Source of the DNA: Eubacterium brachy ATCC 33089
GTDB lineage: Bacteria > Bacillota > Clostridia > Peptostreptococcales > Anaerovoracaceae
Length of the DNA: 64,000 bases
Assembly: GCA_000488855.1 (NCBI GenBank)
Contig: KI535285.1
Span: 55,554-119,553, forward strand
Direction: 5' to 3'
Part shown: one piece after another, positions 17,529 to 26,098 of the stretch
How the letters are laid out: each line of letters starts with the position of its first letter
Position numbering within the stretch: the stretch's first letter is position 1
Notes under the pieces: generated by a model
Told to the model about the DNA's origin: nothing
Databases searched by the model: none
What the model saw: the letters and a program-made list of their open reading frames with translations, nothing else
Program-made: the position numbers and the translations under genes

Positions 17529-19628
17529 TTATCTTAACCCTTTTCTTGTCAGATTAATCCTGTCCTGACTGTCGATTTCAGTTACTTTGACCGTAACTTC
17601 ATCGCCGATATTCATCACATCCTCGACTTTCTCTATTCTCCTGTCGGACATCTTTGAAATATGCAACAATCCTTCTTTTCCCGGAAGAATTTCGATAAAC
17701 GCACCAAAGTTCATAATTCTGGTAACTTTACCCTTATATATTTCCCCAACTTCCACGTCTTTAATCAACAATTCAATTTCTTTCATTGCAGCATTTGCTG
17801 AATCCAAGTCCTGTGAAGCAATATATAGCATTCCTGAATCTTCAATATCGATTTTGACACCTGTCTTTTCGACGATGGAATTGATAGTTTTTCCGCCCGG
17901 TCCAATGATAATTCTGATTTTGTCAGGATTGATTTGCATCGATATAATTCTAGGCGCATAAGGTGAAAGTTCCGCTCTCGGTTCAGAAATTTCGGCAAGC
18001 ATCTCTCTCATAATATGCATCCTGCCCTCTTTAGCCTGTGCCAAAGCATCTTGAAGCACCTTTTTTGAAAGCCCGTGAACCTTAATGTCCATCTGGATTG
18101 CCGTAACACCTTTCTCAGTTCCTGCAACTTTAAAATCCATATCACCCAGGAAGTCCTCCATTCCCTGAATATCGGATAAAATAGCCATTGTTGAGCTGCC
18201 GTCCGCTTCCACTCTCTCAACCAGACCCATTGCGATACCTGCTACCGGGGCTTTGATCGGAACTCCTGCGTCCATAAGCGCCAGACAGCTTCCGCAAACC
18301 GATGCCTGAGATGTTGAACCGTTAGACGATAAAATTTCAGATACCACTCTGATGGCATAAGGGAACTCTTCAATGCTCGGAAGCACCGGAACAATAGCCC
18401 TTTCAGCCAGTGCACCATGACCGATTTCCCTTCTGCCCGGACTCCTCATAGGTCTTGTTTCACCTACTGAATACGGTGGAAAATTGTAATGATGCATGTA
18501 CCTTTTCTCCGTGTCTTCAGTGATTCCGTCGATTCTCTGTCCTTCTGAAATCGTTCCCAAAGTAGCAACCGATAACGCCTGAGTTTGCCCTCTCTTGAAT
18601 AATCCGCTACCATGAGTTCTAGGAAGCACGCCAGTATCCACCCAAATAGGTCTAATTTCTTCATACGCTCTGTTATCCGGTCTGATCTTGTCGTCTAAAA
18701 TCAGACTTCTCACCTGTTCCTTGGTTATGGCATACAAAACGTTTGCTATTTCCTTTTCCGATTCGGGATACTTTTCGGCAAAATGTTCCTGAGTTTCCAC
18801 TTCTACAGCATCCATATTTTCCAGTCTCTCCATTTTTTCAGGAGTTTTCACCGCTTCTCTCATTTTGCCTTCTGCAAAGTTTCTGACGTCCGCTTCAATT
18901 TCTGCCGGTACTTTGTAAAGTTCGACTTCCCTCTTTTCCTTGCCGACTTCCGCCACGACTTCTTCAATGAATGCTACTATCTCTTTAATCTCCTGATGGG
19001 CGAACATAATACCATCTAAAACGGTTTCCTCAGGAATTTCGTTTGCCCCTGCCTCTACCATCATAATCGCATCTTTTGTTCCGGACACTACCAAGTGCAA
19101 ATCGCTTTTTTCCCTCTGTTCCAAGGTGGGATTTATGATGAATTCCCCGTCTATCATTCCGATCAACACTGAACCTGTGGGTCCGTCCCACGGAATATCT
19201 GAAATTGACAATGCCACGGAAGAGCCTATCATAGCGGCTATTTCCGACGGTGCATCCAAATCTTGTGACATAACTGTCGCTACAACCTGAACATCGTTAA
19301 AATATCCTTTCGGGAATAGCGGTCTGAGAGGTCTATCCATAAGCCTTGAGTTCAGAATGGCTTTTTCACTTGGCCTGCCTTCTCTCTTTATAAACCCGCC
19401 GGGAATTTTCCCTGCAGCATATAATTTTTCTTCATAATCGCAGCTGAGTGGAAAGAAATCAATATCCGGTCGAGGCTGTTTAGAAGCTACTGCAGTCACA
19501 TTGACAACCGTATCTCCATATCTGACCATAACTTGTCCGTTTGCCATTTCGCAAACTTTTCCGATTTCCAGCTCCAGCAATTTTCCTCCTACAGCTGTTC
19601 TAAATACGTGATAATTTTCAAATTTCAT
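17529..19628 (-). CDS. pnp: Polyribonucleotide nucleotidyltransferase
   Basis: 699 residues, full length. 3'-5' phosphorolytic exoribonuclease of mRNA decay. Two RNase PH domains (about 1-230 and 310-550, with [13 protein letters not shown] and [14 protein letters not shown]), then KH ([17 protein letters not shown], about 560-620) and S1 ([20 protein letters not shown], about 625-695). ATG 19628 follows AGGAGG. Standard rpsO-pnp order, with a terminator-like hairpin between. Confidence 0.97.
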   Translation of the reverse strand: MKFENYHVFRTAVGGKLLELEIGKVCEMANGQVMVRYGDTVVNVTAVASKQPRPDIDFFPLSCDYEEKLYAAGKIPGGFIKREGRPSEKAILNSRLMDRPLRPLFPKGYFNDVQVVATVMSQDLDAPSEIAAMIGSSVALSISDIPWDGPTGSVLIGMIDGEFIINPTLEQREKSDLHLVVSGTKDAIMMVEAGANEIPEETVLDGIMFAHQEIKEIVAFIEEVVAEVGKEKREVELYKVPAEIEADVRNFAEGKMREAVKTPEKMERLENMDAVEVETQEHFAEKYPESEKEIANVLYAITKEQVRSLILDDKIRPDNRAYEEIRPIWVDTGVLPRTHGSGLFKRGQTQALSVATLGTISEGQRIDGITEDTEKRYMHHYNFPPYSVGETRPMRSPGRREIGHGALAERAIVPVLPSIEEFPYAIRVVSEILSSNGSTSQASVCGSCLALMDAGVPIKAPVAGIAMGLVERVEADGSSTMAILSDIQGMEDFLGDMDFKVAGTEKGVTAIQMDIKVHGLSKKVLQDALAQAKEGRMHIMREMLAEISEPRAELSPYAPRIISMQINPDKIRIIIGPGGKTINSIVEKTGVKIDIEDSGMLYIASQDLDSANAAMKEIELLIKDVEVGEIYKGKVTRIMNFGAFIEILPGKEGLLHISKMSDRRIEKVEDVMNIGDEVTVKVTEIDSQDRINLTRKGLR

Positions 19629-19672
19629 TTTAACAACTACCTCCTGTTAAAATCCAATACCAACTTATACAA

Positions 19673-19697
19673 ATAAAAGCGAGGGTTAACCCTCGCT
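19673..19697 (-). terminator. rpsO-pnp intercistronic hairpin
   Basis: AGCGAGGGTT / AACCCTCGCT, a perfect 20-bp palindrome, followed on minus by TTTTAT. It acts as an attenuator or processing site between rpsO and pnp. Confidence 0.75.
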
Positions 19698-19706
19698 CCA
19701 ACTTTA

Positions 19707-19973
19707 CTATTTTCTCAATCCTAAACGAGAAACAAGGCTTCTATATCTTTCGATGTCCTGTTCCTTTACGTAGTTTAGCAGATTTCTTCTCTTGCCGACC
19801 ATCTTCAACAATCCTCTTCTTGAATGGTGGTCTTTCTTGTGAACTTTCAAATGCTCGTTCAGATCGTTAATCTTGCAAGTCAAAATCGCAACTTGCACCT
19901 CCGGAGAACCTGTATCTCCCTCTTTTAAAGCGAATTCTCTAATAACTTCCAATTTTTTTTCTTTAGTGATCAT
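19707..19973 (-). CDS. rpsO: 30S ribosomal protein S15
   Basis: 88 residues from ATG 19973 (AAAGGA upstream), exactly the family length; longer readings are untranslated leader. Conserved [42 protein letters not shown]. Binds the 16S rRNA central domain early in 30S assembly. Confidence 0.97.
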   Translation of the reverse strand: MITKEKKLEVIREFALKEGDTGSPEVQVAILTCKINDLNEHLKVHKKDHHSRRGLLKMVGKRRNLLNYVKEQDIERYRSLVSRLGLRK

Positions 19974-20048
19974 TTTATTTATCCTTTCTTCATGGTACAC
20001 CTGACTCCGAGATTGAGGTCGGATTTCCACAATCTAAGATGCCGGTAA
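19974..20048 (-). promoter_or_regulatory. Putative S15 autoregulatory rpsO leader
   Basis: The leader between promoter and rpsO can fold: AGATTG pairs with CAATCT around GTGGAAATCCGACCT, and CCGAC/GTCAGG-type pairings are nearby, close to the ribosome binding site. rpsO leaders in Firmicutes often mimic the 16S S15 site for feedback; the match here is by eye. Confidence 0.45.
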
Positions 20049-20064
20049 ATTTAATAACTGGCTA

Positions 20065-20093
20065 ATTATATCACTTAAATCCATATTTTTCAA
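20065..20093 (-). promoter_or_regulatory. Promoter of rpsO-pnp
   Basis: Minus strand -35 TTGAAA, 17-bp spacer, -10 TATAAT, about 90 nt upstream of rpsO. The remaining 20094-20347 bases hold no convincing gene; a 29-codon frame on the minus strand lacks a ribosome binding site. Confidence 0.8.
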
Positions 20094-20347
20094 GTATTTT
20101 ATGGGGATTTATCACTACAACTCTAGGATTGTCAAACATTTGTGATAAAAACCGTCCGCTCAAGTCTCTATTCTATATTCTCATAATATGATGCAATGGT
20201 TTCATTTTGACTCATAAAGTTTAATGATTCTTACTGCTATATGACTTATCTTGCTTCGCCTTATTGCATATCGTCTGAATGCCTTATCCATTTCTTTCTC
20301 ATCACAAAATCCTCACTCTGAATAAGATGATTCAACATTCATTTTAG

Positions 20348-20376
20348 TTTACTTTTTCCTTCCGTTTAATTATAAT
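20348..20376 (+). promoter_or_regulatory. Promoter immediately before the 457-residue orphan gene
   Basis: -35 TTTACT, 17-bp spacer, -10 TATAAT. The ATG at 20383 begins 7 nt after the -10 box, where transcription would start. Confidence 0.6.
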
Positions 20377-20382
20377 ATCCCT

Positions 20383-21756
20383 ATGAGTGAGATTAACAAT
20401 ATGAAACAAACAAACAGAAATAACTTAAAAATTATACGAGGCGGTCAGTTTGACAAGGACGAAGCCCCCAAGGAATTTGTTGAGGCCTATGCGACACAGA
20501 GCAGGTTGATGGGTGCTTCTTGGGTTTATGTGCGTTGGAATGTTTTGAATTCTCCCGATGCCGGCAGTCTAGTGCAATTTTTCTACATAGATTATGACCA
20601 GTACGGCATTGAAGACTTTCACAATTTTTGGGATCCCCGAAGAGAAGTCGTAAAAAATATGGAACATACCACTGTTGATTGCATGGGTTCCGACAGAATA
20701 TATCTGGATGAAATGCAATTTCTGAAACTAATCTATTCCTATCATCACATAACTCTGTTGAGAGGCTATACTCTCGCTGAAAATCACAGCTCATATGAAT
20801 TCATCTTAGACGAATATGAAAAGCCAACCTTGAGGGCTAAACACGACGTACAGCAAAATTTCTCAACAAAAGATGAAGTAAATCCGAAAAAAAAATTGAA
20901 CGTTCTTGAAACTTACGGAGAAGAAATATTCAGAAGAATTTCTTTGGAAGTGGAGTTGTTGCTATGTGCACCTATAAGAACGGTCAACAGCCTTTTAACC
21001 TATATGCTGATGCGTTTTATTTCTAAAGACACCTTGATTGCGGAGCAGTATATTAAATTTTCTGAAGTTGATAATCTTGATATTTTCCCCGACTTAACCA
21101 TAGGTACGTTGTATAGAAATGAAATTTCAGAACTTACAGAACTTAAAAATTCTAAAACTTCATCCGAAGACAATTCGGATATTCGCCGGTTTTCATGCAG
21201 GTCACTGTTATTGTGCAAAAATACTTACTACATATCCAATATACATTTTAAGCTGGACGGATTGACGATATTAGATGTTCAACCGGTCGACCTAATCCGA
21301 ATATCCTCGTGTGAAGCAGCTCTCATACTATCCGGTACGGAATTTACCAGCATATACAAATTTAACAGCGATCATTTGCCGCTTCCCTGGTTATCCAATG
21401 AATTTCCGCTAGCCAATTTTGAAAATTCCGCCATCAACGGATTCATGTATATGATTTTTAAACCTGACAACAATCACGTTGATAGAGATATTTTCCTATT
21501 AAATGAAGATATGTATGGCAGCATGTTCGTCTCTTACGAAAATCAAATTATCCTTTCATCGAGACATCCTGACTTTTTGAATATGCTCAGAAATAATCTC
21601 GAAGGTGTGTTCAACCGTATGGGTCTGACACCTTATCTGTCCCACGTACAGAGTTTTAAGCTGTTCAGTAACGACGGTTCTATTTATGATTTTATCGATA
21701 GCGACTTTACAAATTTTATCGAATTTTTAGATTTGAGTGATGATAATAAGCAATAA
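20383..21756 (+). CDS. Hypothetical protein, 457 residues
   Basis: I do not recognise the family. No signal peptide or membrane segment, so probably cytosolic; mixed alpha/beta, with many aromatic and acidic residues. Landmarks: SWVYVRWNVL near 46, FYIDYDQYGIEDFHNFWDPR near 67, a variable Ser/Asp linker near 255-265 (KTSSEDNSD), LFSNDGSIYDFIDSDFTNFIEF at the end. It has no close ribosome binding site at ATG 20383 or at the internal ATG 20401; a promoter -10 box ends 7 nt before the first ATG, suggesting a leaderless mRNA. Neighbours (rpsO behind, AlaX editing enzyme ahead) give no functional hint. Monocistronic as far as seen. Confidence 0.75.
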   Translation: MSEINNMKQTNRNNLKIIRGGQFDKDEAPKEFVEAYATQSRLMGASWVYVRWNVLNSPDAGSLVQFFYIDYDQYGIEDFHNFWDPRREVVKNMEHTTVDCMGSDRIYLDEMQFLKLIYSYHHITLLRGYTLAENHSSYEFILDEYEKPTLRAKHDVQQNFSTKDEVNPKKKLNVLETYGEEIFRRISLEVELLLCAPIRTVNSLLTYMLMRFISKDTLIAEQYIKFSEVDNLDIFPDLTIGTLYRNEISELTELKNSKTSSEDNSDIRRFSCRSLLLCKNTYYISNIHFKLDGLTILDVQPVDLIRISSCEAALILSGTEFTSIYKFNSDHLPLPWLSNEFPLANFENSAINGFMYMIFKPDNNHVDRDIFLLNEDMYGSMFVSYENQIILSSRHPDFLNMLRNNLEGVFNRMGLTPYLSHVQSFKLFSNDGSIYDFIDSDFTNFIEFLDLSDDNKQ

Positions 21757-22120
21757 TTATACATATTTTTCACTTTTATATTATGTAAACTGTTGTTCTG
21801 TGTTTGAAAAATCTTTTCCATAATCTAAAAACTTAAAAAATAAACAGCTTCACAGATTTTCCACAGGAAAATTGAAATTGTATACAAATTATTCACATTG
21901 ACCCTGTGGAAAACTTTCTTTTTATAATATATTGTAATTTCAATATTATTTAGATATTATTATAATTTGTCAACAACGTTATACACAACCTTGTTCGATT
22001 TTATTTTTTTCATGAAGAATAATGGATTTAAAATGAGAGATTTTATTTTTCTTTTAAGTTAGAGTTGTGTTTTCCCTGTTTTTGTGGAAATTTCAGATAA
22101 TGACAATCGGAGTTTGAATA
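21757..22120. other. AT-rich intergenic region with DnaA-box-like sites
   Basis: 364 bp with no gene. Contains four 9-mers one mismatch from or close to TTATCCACA: TTTTCCACA (21857), its inverse TGTGGAAAA (21905), TTATACACA (21979) and TGTGGAAAT (22083, inverse). The first two form an 11-bp inverted repeat, TTTTCCACAGG / CCTGTGGAAAA, 35 bp apart. Long A/T tracts lie between. Possibly a DnaA-titrating or regulatory site; neighbours are not those of a chromosomal origin. Confidence 0.4.
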
Positions 22121-23362
22121 ATGAGTACAATAAAATTATTTCAAAAAAATGTATATTTAATCACATTTCTCGGAACGGTAATTAAAATTGACAAAAATTT
22201 TGTCGCTTTGGATCAAACGGCATTTTTCCCTGCCGGCGGTGGACAAAGTTGCGACAAGGGAACAATAAATAATTTTACTGTTACAGATGTTTTTGAATCT
22301 GACAATCTCGTATGGCATAGTGTCCCCGATCATAATTTTAAACAAGGTGATACTGTAAAAGGTGAAATCAATTGGGAGCATCGTTTCGACAATATGCAAA
22401 GACATTGCGGTGAACATATTATGTCCGGAATTTGGCATAAATTATATGGTGGAATAAATCGTGGTTTTCATATGGGAGCAAACTATATGACAGTAGATAT
22501 TGATTTGTCTAATTGTAATCAACCTTTTATGACACAAGAAATGATAAATAATGTTGAGCTGGAAACAAATAAAGTTATTTGGCAAAATTTACCTGTTATC
22601 TCTAGACATTTTGATACAAAGGAAGAAGCCTCAAATCTCCCTGTCCGCAAGCCCGTTGTCATTGAAAAAGACATTACCATAGTTTCTGTCGGGGACATCA
22701 GCAATCCATCAGACTGCGTAGCATGTTGCGGTACTCATCCTTCCCACTCGGGTCAAGTGGGACTTTTAAAAATATTTAAATTTGAAAAAAACAAAAATAT
22801 GTACAGAATATATTTTGATGCCGGAAAAAGAGCCTTCGACAGGTACTTCAAACTCGACAGGGACATGAATAAAATTCTCCATAAATTCCACGGTGGAGAT
22901 GAAGATATAATGGATAAAATCGAATCCTTTGAGAGGGATTCTCAAAATGCAAAACTAAAACTAAATTCTCTCAGAAATGCTCTTGTGGAAATTCACTGCC
23001 ATAATATAGAAAAGGAAATTTTGAACAAACGTGGACAAAATTACAAGCCTGAGGGTCTTCTATCCTATACTAACCCCCTTTACTCTATGAGTTTCAGCAA
23101 CCTGGCTATTGATGACTTAATTTCATTTAATATCCTTGTGGATAAATTTAAGGATGTTACTTTCATATTCATAAGTTGTCCGGACAATACTGCATTGATT
23201 TTATCCGCAGGATATGCTGATTGCCACTGTGGGGATTTCGTCAATGCCATGAGAAGTTCATTCACATTTAAAGGTGGTGGGGGCAATACTTCTGCAAGAA
23301 TGAAATTCATCAGTACAGAAGATTTATGCGAATTTATGGACAGTCTCACACTCCAAAATTAG
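22121..23362 (+). CDS. Alanyl-tRNA editing hydrolase with DHHA1 domain (AlaX-L type)
   Basis: 413 residues. Trans-editing deacylase that clears mischarged Ser- or Gly-tRNA(Ala). N-terminal beta-barrel with FFPAGGGQSCDKG (about 36-48); zinc site made by HCGEH (near 95) and CCGTH (near 202), all ligands present; helical linker; C-terminal DHHA1 domain ending in the glycine-rich motif FKGGGGNTSARM (about 388-399). There is no aminoacylation core, so this is not AlaRS. ATG 22121 with a weak CGGAG about 11 nt upstream. Monocistronic, closed by a strong terminator. Confidence 0.9.
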   Translation: MSTIKLFQKNVYLITFLGTVIKIDKNFVALDQTAFFPAGGGQSCDKGTINNFTVTDVFESDNLVWHSVPDHNFKQGDTVKGEINWEHRFDNMQRHCGEHIMSGIWHKLYGGINRGFHMGANYMTVDIDLSNCNQPFMTQEMINNVELETNKVIWQNLPVISRHFDTKEEASNLPVRKPVVIEKDITIVSVGDISNPSDCVACCGTHPSHSGQVGLLKIFKFEKNKNMYRIYFDAGKRAFDRYFKLDRDMNKILHKFHGGDEDIMDKIESFERDSQNAKLKLNSLRNALVEIHCHNIEKEILNKRGQNYKPEGLLSYTNPLYSMSFSNLAIDDLISFNILVDKFKDVTFIFISCPDNTALILSAGYADCHCGDFVNAMRSSFTFKGGGGNTSARMKFISTEDLCEFMDSLTLQN

Positions 23363-23368
23363 ATTTAA

Positions 23369-23406
23369 AAGTTCTTTCAAAACGATTCTCTGAAAGAACT
23401 TTTTTT
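23369..23406 (+). terminator. Terminator of the AlaX gene
   Basis: AAGTTCTTTCA / TGAAAGAACTT stem with 11-nt loop, then TTTTTT. Confidence 0.92.
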
Positions 23407-23481
23407 ATGTCAGTCTATTGCATGAATTTCAATGTTATTTACAACTCGGCAATAAAAAACATAAATATTTAATATTCCTAA

Positions 23482-23509
23482 TTGCTTTTTGCTTAAATTA
23501 TGGTATTAT
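23482..23509 (+). promoter_or_regulatory. Promoter of the small NEAT-like gene
   Basis: -35 TTGCTT, 16-bp spacer, -10 TATTAT, followed 11 nt later by the operator at 23521. The leader also has a small hairpin (CCGAC-ATAA-GTCGG, 23554-23567) just before the ribosome binding site. Confidence 0.55.
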
Positions 23510-23520
23510 ATAAGTATGTA

Positions 23521-23540
23521 GTTAGTTAATCAGAACTAAC
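23521..23540. promoter_or_regulatory. Iron-box-like operator (copy b)
   Basis: GTTAGTT-AATCAG-AACTAAC, perfect 7-bp arms, 11 nt downstream of the -10 box. Half-site spacing of 10 bp equals that of the copy at 1789. Confidence 0.75.
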
Positions 23541-23586
23541 AAAGTGTATTAAGCCGACATAAGTCGGAGAAAGAGAGGTGAAACAT

Positions 23587-24090
23587 ATGGTTTCATTAAA
23601 AAATTATTCTAAGAGAGCGATGATGGTTCTTCTAGCACTTGTGATGGTCCTTGCGACAGCGACGCTTTCTTTCGCAGCTGAAAGAAACGGTAAAGCTGCC
23701 CAGGCAAAATCAGGTGAGATAACCCTAGAAAATGCAAAGTTTGTGAGAGCAAATGGCAAGGACTACTCTTTAGGTATGGGAACAGGAGTTATCGAATCTG
23801 CGAAGATGGACGGAACAAAGATTACCATACGGTTAAAATCTCACAAAGTCTTTCTTTTCACAGGAAAGATTACAGAAGCGTATTACACAGCAGGTTCCAA
23901 TAATTTGGTAACAAACGATGATAGCGGATACTACATGACTCTCGATAAGAGCAAGGTTGTTAAATTTGCAAACGGTAAGAAAGGCATAAAATTAGATGCT
24001 ATGAAATTTTCATTTTCACCTGTTAAACCTCCTGGAATGCCAAAGGTTGTGAAGGATGTATATTTTGTTTGCGATGAATTTAATAAGTAG
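23587..24090 (+). CDS. Small secreted NEAT-like protein, possible hemophore
   Basis: 167 residues from ATG 23587, which follows GAGAGGTGAAACAT. Clear signal peptide ending SFAA (about residues 1-28) and no anchor: no sortase motif, no C-terminal helix, so it should be released. The mature part is beta-rich (TKITIRLKSHKVFLFTGKI, EAYYTAG, GYYMTLDKSKVVKF, MKFSFSPVKPPGMPKVVKDVYFV), in length and strand pattern like a single NEAT domain, comparable to the secreted hemophores IsdX1/HalA, but typical heme-ligand YxxxY is not evident. Iron-box-like operator upstream and NEAT-like genes downstream support a heme role. Assignment is tentative. Confidence 0.6.
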   Translation: MVSLKNYSKRAMMVLLALVMVLATATLSFAAERNGKAAQAKSGEITLENAKFVRANGKDYSLGMGTGVIESAKMDGTKITIRLKSHKVFLFTGKITEAYYTAGSNNLVTNDDSGYYMTLDKSKVVKFANGKKGIKLDAMKFSFSPVKPPGMPKVVKDVYFVCDEFNK

Positions 24091-24125
24091 TTGTAGATAA
24101 GAAGGATTTAACACCATGAAAAAGC

Positions 24126-24160
24126 GGAGTAAGGCATTAAATCTGCTTTACTCCTTTTTT
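24126..24160 (+). terminator. Terminator after the small NEAT-like gene
   Basis: GGAGTAAGGCA / TGCTTTACTCC (11 bp with one G-T) and TTTTTT. The following large NEAT-like gene has no obvious promoter or iron box, so partial read-through may express it. Confidence 0.88.
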
Positions 24161-24202
24161 ATATTTATGTTGAAATTCAAATAAAACTTTAAAGGAGAGG
24201 TT

Positions 24203-25831
24203 ATGAATACGATACACAGTAAAAGGAAAAGTATATATTGTAAAAAGGTTTTATCTTTTGCTATCGTCTTTGCCATGGTTCTCAGCATGCTGGGAATAAA
24301 GAACACTGAGTATTCTCATGCTCAAAATACAGTTCAAATAAAAGATGTGAGAACCGGAATAATATATGAAAGCGATTCAGGTAACATTACGGGGAATGAA
24401 ATTCTCGAAGTAACAGATGTAAACCCTGCATATATAAACAGTTTGCCAAGCTATAAATTGACAGACGACCAGCTAAAAAACCCCTCTGCTGAGGATATGA
24501 AAAAGATTTTAGCAAACAGTAGAAAACAATATTCCGAATATATTTATAACACTTTTTCTAAGGCCGCTACCGATGGTAAATTTAAAACGCTTATGGTACA
24601 TATAAAGCGTGACGGCAAATATTTTATTCCCGAACATCAAGGTAAACTGTTAATCCCTATACCTAAAAGTTGGGATACAAGTAAGTTTCACGCTAAGATT
24701 GCAGGCCTTCAAAACGAAGTAGATTATCCTAATTCTATGATGGCTATTGTAAATAGGGACGGGCAAAATTATTTTGAAGTTAAAGATCCGGGAAAGAAAG
24801 ACTCTGAAGGTACTTGTTTTAATAAAGAACTTCATAATAACATAGGTATTGGTGAAGTTCGACGTAAAGTCGATGTATCCAAACTCACTGAGGGTGTATA
24901 TGAAGTTGAGCCTGACTTTATAAAAGCTAACACAGAAAATACGGCTTCAATGGCAGGTGGAACTCTACAGTCAAAAGGATATCTGGTAGTTAAAAAAGAC
25001 GGCAGCAAAGAGGTATACTTAAACTTTAAGTCAATGAAAGTAGGTGAGCTGGAAGCTCATATGGCGACTCTCTGGAACAAGACCGATGCTGATGTTACCC
25101 ATTTTGATTTTGTTACGAACAAAAATGGTGCTTTGGTGAGCAATGCAGAGTTTGAACCTAATACTGAATTTGCATGTCTCAAATCAGCTAAGATAAAGTT
25201 GTCTGATGATACATACGATAAAGAGGAGTTTAAATACCACTTTAAAGTGATTCCTCCAGCTATGGGAGCCGGTCTACCATTTAAAGAAGTATATAATTCT
25301 CCTATAGATGCGGATTTGGTATTCTATAACGCAAAGAAATTGGATAACTTTGATATAAATAAAATTCCTACTCATCAAAAGTCCGTACTCAGAAGATCTA
25401 TAGATAAGGCAAAGAAATTGAATTCATCATATTACAGCAAGGATTCCTATGCTGCACTAGCTTCTGCCCTAGCAGATGGTGAAAAGTACTATGACCAATT
25501 GGACGGTAAGGATGCGGGAACGAATCAGGAAATTTCATCAGCCATAGCAAAAAAATCCGAAGCCATAGAAGCTGCCATTAAAGGCTTGCAGCCAGGAGAA
25601 GCAAAAACTCCTGATGAAGTCGATCCAAAAACACCGGATCAAAAGCCTGATTCAAAAAATGTGGAAAACACAAAGCAAAAGACAAAGAATTCAAATAAGA
25701 AAAATTCTGCCAAGGATAAAGACGCATTCCCTAAAACAGGCGACAGAATGGACCTGGCTCTTTATCTTGGATTGGCACTATTGTCCGGAAGTGCAATTCT
25801 TGTAGTTAGGACTAGAAAAAGCAAAAAATAA
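24203..25831 (+). CDS. Cell-wall-anchored NEAT-like surface protein 1 (FPKTG)
   Basis: 542 residues. Signal peptide to about residue 40 (VFAMVLSMLG core, cleavage near YSHAQ). An N-terminal domain of unknown type (about 42-225), then a NEAT-like domain (about 240-392) with SKEVYLNFKSMKVGELEAH, ATLWNKTDADVTHFDF and FKYHFKVIPPAMGAGLPF, then a FIVAR-like three-helix region (about 400-465, HQKSVLRRSIDKAK, ALADGEKYYDQLDGKDAG), a Lys/Pro/Asp linker, and the sorting signal FPKTG (509-513) with hydrophobic stretch and RTRKSKK. The first motif residue is Phe, not Leu. Start ATG 24203 follows AAAGGAGAGG. Paralogue of the next gene, with a 101-bp identical tract (25481-25581). Likely binds heme or hemoproteins at the wall. 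Confidence 0.75.
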   Translation: MNTIHSKRKSIYCKKVLSFAIVFAMVLSMLGIKNTEYSHAQNTVQIKDVRTGIIYESDSGNITGNEILEVTDVNPAYINSLPSYKLTDDQLKNPSAEDMKKILANSRKQYSEYIYNTFSKAATDGKFKTLMVHIKRDGKYFIPEHQGKLLIPIPKSWDTSKFHAKIAGLQNEVDYPNSMMAIVNRDGQNYFEVKDPGKKDSEGTCFNKELHNNIGIGEVRRKVDVSKLTEGVYEVEPDFIKANTENTASMAGGTLQSKGYLVVKKDGSKEVYLNFKSMKVGELEAHMATLWNKTDADVTHFDFVTNKNGALVSNAEFEPNTEFACLKSAKIKLSDDTYDKEEFKYHFKVIPPAMGAGLPFKEVYNSPIDADLVFYNAKKLDNFDINKIPTHQKSVLRRSIDKAKKLNSSYYSKDSYAALASALADGEKYYDQLDGKDAGTNQEISSAIAKKSEAIEAAIKGLQPGEAKTPDEVDPKTPDQKPDSKNVENTKQKTKNSNKKNSAKDKDAFPKTGDRMDLALYLGLALLSGSAILVVRTRKSKK

Positions 25832-25876
25832 TAAAGATAAATGATACGGAAAACATTAAAACATTTATAAATTATG

Positions 25877-25920
25877 CAATGTCCCTACTAACAATTTCGT
25901 CGGTGGGGATGTTGTTTTTT
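25877..25920 (+). terminator. Terminator of NEAT-like protein 1 gene
   Basis: CAATGTCCCTAC / GTGGGGATGTTG, a 12-bp stem with G-T pairs, then TTTTTT. Nearly the same terminator follows the paralogue at 27789, so the duplication unit included it. Confidence 0.9.
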
Positions 25921-26021
25921 ATAGGGTTTACATATATAAAAAATTAGTTGATATTCTCCATAGCCTGCAAATAAAAAACATTTTTTCCCATTTTTTTTGT
26001 CGATTTTTATTTTGATAGTGA

Positions 26022-26054
26022 TATTATGAATATAGCAAGTTAGTTTTAACTAAT
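26022..26054 (+). promoter_or_regulatory. -10 box and iron-box-like operator (copy c)
   Basis: -10 TATTAT at 26022-26027 (poor -35, TCGATT 16 bp upstream), then GTTAG-TTTTAA-CTAAT at 26039-26054, 11 nt later. Half-sites 6 bp apart, as at 6614 and 37961. Confidence 0.65.
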
Positions 26055-26098
26055 TGATAAATGTACAAAAGTCAAAAAAGAAAGTAGAGGTTATTAAC

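Noticed and set aside
20220-20330. 29-codon frame on the minus strand (starts MDKAFRRYAIRR)
   Set aside because: No ribosome binding site and no recognisable family; may be a gene remnant but support is too weak.
21857-22091. Chromosomal replication origin
   Set aside because: DnaA-like boxes are imperfect and the neighbours (orphan gene, alaX) are not dnaA, dnaN, rpmH or gidA.
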